DNA from: MED-G105 sp039819085
Lineage (GTDB): Bacteria; Pseudomonadota; Alphaproteobacteria; Caulobacterales; Parvularculaceae
Assembly: GCA_039819085.1 (NCBI GenBank)
Contig: JBCBSQ010000012.1
Location: 27,903-91,902 of the forward strand
DNA: 64,000 nucleotides
Direction of reading: 5' to 3'
Every line of letters begins with the position of its first letter. Position 1 is the first letter of the stretch. The position numbers and the translations under genes are program-made. Of the stretch, positions 62,526 through 64,000 are shown in pieces. The notes beneath the pieces were generated by a model that was given only the letters and a program-made list of their open reading frames with translations, did no database searches and had not been told where the DNA came from.

Positions 62526-63104
62526 TCATCCATGAGCGTCTTCATAAGCTGCGATCGCGCCCTCTTGAGCGAGGATCGCGCCCATTGGATCGACCCCGTC
62601 GAGAAGACAGCGGCGCGCGAAGGGCTCAAGCTTGAAAGGAGCATTGACGCCTCCATTTGGGGTCGTCACGCGCATCGCCTCAAGGTCTATGGTGACCTCA
62701 AGACCCGGCTGGGCCATCAGGTCCGCATGGGTCGCGGCGTCTACTTCGACTGGGACGAGCCCGTTTTTCAATGCGTTGCCGGTGAAGATGTCAGCGATCT
62801 TGGTGCTGATCACCGCGCGAAATCCGAAATCGAGAAGCGCCCAGGGCGCGTGTTCGCGCGAGGAGCCGCAGCCGAAATTGTGGCCGGCGACGAGGACGCC
62901 GAAGCTGTCGCGCGCATCCTCTTGAAATGGGCTTTCGGCTTTCAGCGCTCCGTCTTCGCCATACCGCCAGTCCGCGAAGGCGTGCGCGCCAAGGCCGGCG
63001 CGGCTCGTCGTCGTCAGGAAGCGAGCCGGGATGATCTGGTCGGTGTCGACATTCTCATTCTCAAGAACAATCGTCCTTGTCGTGATTTTTGAGATCGGCT
63101 CCAT
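62526..63104 (-). CDS. leuD: 3-isopropylmalate dehydratase small subunit
   Basis: A 192-residue aconitase-swivel-domain protein: NVDTDQIIPARFL and FGCGSSREHAPWAL carry the family signature, with IFTGNALKNGLVPVEV. It pairs with LeuC. ATG 63104 lies 4 bases after the leuC stop, so they are coupled; the frame upstream to 63188 is not conserved. Confidence 0.97.
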   Translation of the reverse strand: MEPISKITTRTIVLENENVDTDQIIPARFLTTTSRAGLGAHAFADWRYGEDGALKAESPFQEDARDSFGVLVAGHNFGCGSSREHAPWALLDFGFRAVISTKIADIFTGNALKNGLVPVEVDAATHADLMAQPGLEVTIDLEAMRVTTPNGGVNAPFKLEPFARRCLLDGVDPMGAILAQEGAIAAYEDAHG

Positions 63105-63108
63105 CGCC

Positions 63109-64000
63109 TCACGCCTCCGATAGATAGGGTCGCGGATCGACGAGCCGGCCGGCGACGGCCGCCGCCGCCGCGGTCGCCGGGCTCGCAAGCACGGTCCTGA
63201 CGCCCGCGCCCTGCCGGCCGACGAAATTGCGGTTCGACGTTGAGACGACGAGCTCGCCGGGCGCGCCCTTGTCGCCGTTCATGGCGATGCACATGGAGCA
63301 TCCGGGCAGTCGCCATTCGGCGCCAGCCGCCTTGAAGACTTCGTCGAGGCCCTCCGCCTCGGCGTCGCGCCGCACCGCTTCGGATCCCGGCACGACAAGC
63401 GTGACGACGCCGTCGCGCACCCGCCGCCCACGGAGGATTTTTGCGGCGGCGCGCAGGTCCTCAAGCCGGGAGTTGGTGCAGCTGCCGATAAAAACGCGGT
63501 CGACCTCTACCGCCTCAAACGCCTGGCCGCGATCGATGCGCATATAGGAGAGCGCCGCGTCATCCGCCCGGCCGCCATCAGCAGGGGCCGCGCCGCCGAC
63601 GGGCGCGGCGGCGTCGGGCGAGGTGCCAAATGTCGCCATCGGCGCAATTCGCGCGGCGTCAATCGCCACTTCTTCGTCGAACGCCGCGCCGTCGTCTGTC
63701 GGCAAGGTCATCCAGTCGTTGACCGCGACGTCCCAGCTAGCGTCCTTGGGCGCAAAGTCACGTCCTTCTAAATAGGCGAGCGTCGTCTCGTCGGGCGCGA
63801 CAAGCCCCATGCGCGCGCCCGCTTCGATCGACATGTTGCAAAGGGTCATGCGGCCCTCCATGGAGAGCGCCTTAACCGCGGCGCCGGCGAACTCGATCGC
63901 CTTGCCTTGCCCTGCGTCAGCCCCGATGGCGGCGATGGCCGCAAGCGCCATGTCCTTTGCGGACACGCCAGGTGAAAGCGCGCCGTCAAACGTGATGCGC
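63109..64000 (-). CDS. leuC: 3-isopropylmalate dehydratase large subunit (partial)
   Basis: The C-terminal 297 codons of LeuC, reading out of the right edge. FIGSCTNSRLEDLRAAA holds one Fe-S ligand and WRLPGCSMCIAMNGD the other two Cys; TLCNMSIEAGARMGLVAPDE and SNRNFVGRQG are conserved. The 4Fe-4S dehydratase isomerises 2- to 3-isopropylmalate. The reading frame stays open through the last base. The N-terminal domain and any leader control lie outside the window. Confidence 0.96.
   Translation of the reverse strand, partial: RITFDGALSPGVSAKDMALAAIAAIGADAGQGKAIEFAGAAVKALSMEGRMTLCNMSIEAGARMGLVAPDETTLAYLEGRDFAPKDASWDVAVNDWMTLPTDDGAAFDEEVAIDAARIAPMATFGTSPDAAAPVGGAAPADGGRADDAALSYMRIDRGQAFEAVEVDRVFIGSCTNSRLEDLRAAAKILRGRRVRDGVVTLVVPGSEAVRRDAEAEGLDEVFKAAGAEWRLPGCSMCIAMNGDKGAPGELVVSTSNRNFVGRQGAGVRTVLASPATAAAAAVAGRLVDPRPYLSEA

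Overview
The window is a contiguous piece of a high-GC alphaproteobacterial chromosome, densely coding on both strands, with no insertion sequence, integrase or CRISPR array. The clade call rests on several things: the 3' end of a Rhodobacter-type gene transfer agent (GTA) tail cluster, an ALAS-type hemA (C4 heme pathway), a PleC/PdhS-like cell-cycle kinase, the small alphaproteobacterial families DUF2093 and DUF4170, and the MipA/OmpV and PmbA genes. The arginine genes are of the unusual acetylated type (N-acetylornithine carbamoyltransferase plus fused acetylglutamate kinase/synthase) known from Xanthomonas and some marine alphaproteobacteria. A Parvularcula/Maricaulis-like marine lineage is therefore my best guess (inference, not proof).

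Layout. 1-4.0 kb: end of a GTA cluster (tail of the NlpC/P60 peptidase gene, then the large host-specificity protein). 4.1-10.4 kb: hybrid sensor kinase, J-domain co-chaperone, an unrecognised Ala-rich protein, and a hydrolase-OsmC fusion. 10.5-14.7 kb: envelope-stress block of DegP/HtrA protease, OmpR-type regulator and HAMP histidine kinase, with a perfect inverted repeat before the regulator. 14.9-15.1 kb: HU. 15.3-19.6 kb: a translationally coupled three-gene operon of two degenerate FAD-oxidoreductase-like proteins and a GcvT-like folate protein, function unknown and the best candidate for something undescribed. 19.6-21.7 kb: EF-hand protein, ECF sigma factor, putative membrane anti-sigma and periplasmic metal-sensor-like protein. 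21.8-26.9 kb: PleC/PdhS-like kinase and PepN. 27.1-30.4 kb: argF'-argBA-argC. 30.4-33.0 kb: GH24 lysozyme, serine hydrolase and a small membrane protein.

33.1-33.5 kb: tRNA-Ser(GGA) followed by two decayed copies of a roughly 110-bp unit carrying the tRNA 3'-end signature. 33.6-38.4 kb: hemA, a phosphotransferase, an alpha/beta hydrolase and purD. 38.5-42.2 kb: a large Glu-Pro-repeat envelope-spanning protein and a TPR protein, lying between purD and xseA. 42.3-46.0 kb: xseA, DUF2093, M23 peptidase, Bfd and bacterioferritin. 46.0-54.5 kb: lipid A/Kdo block (LpxL-like acyltransferase, lpxK, waaA, DUF374, MsbA-like exporter) with a phosphatase-like gene, DUF4170 and pmbA. 54.7-57.7 kb: GST, amidotransferase, an orphan PP-loop protein and a small membrane protein. 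58.0-61.2 kb: ubiD, MipA/OmpV and a DoxX-like protein. 61.5-64.0 kb: leuB-leuD-leuC, the last cut by the window edge.

The coherent units are arginine synthesis, leucine synthesis, lipid A assembly and export, iron storage, and envelope-stress signalling. Starts were chosen from Shine-Dalgarno sites, ATGA overlaps and family N-termini, and often differ from the longest open frame.
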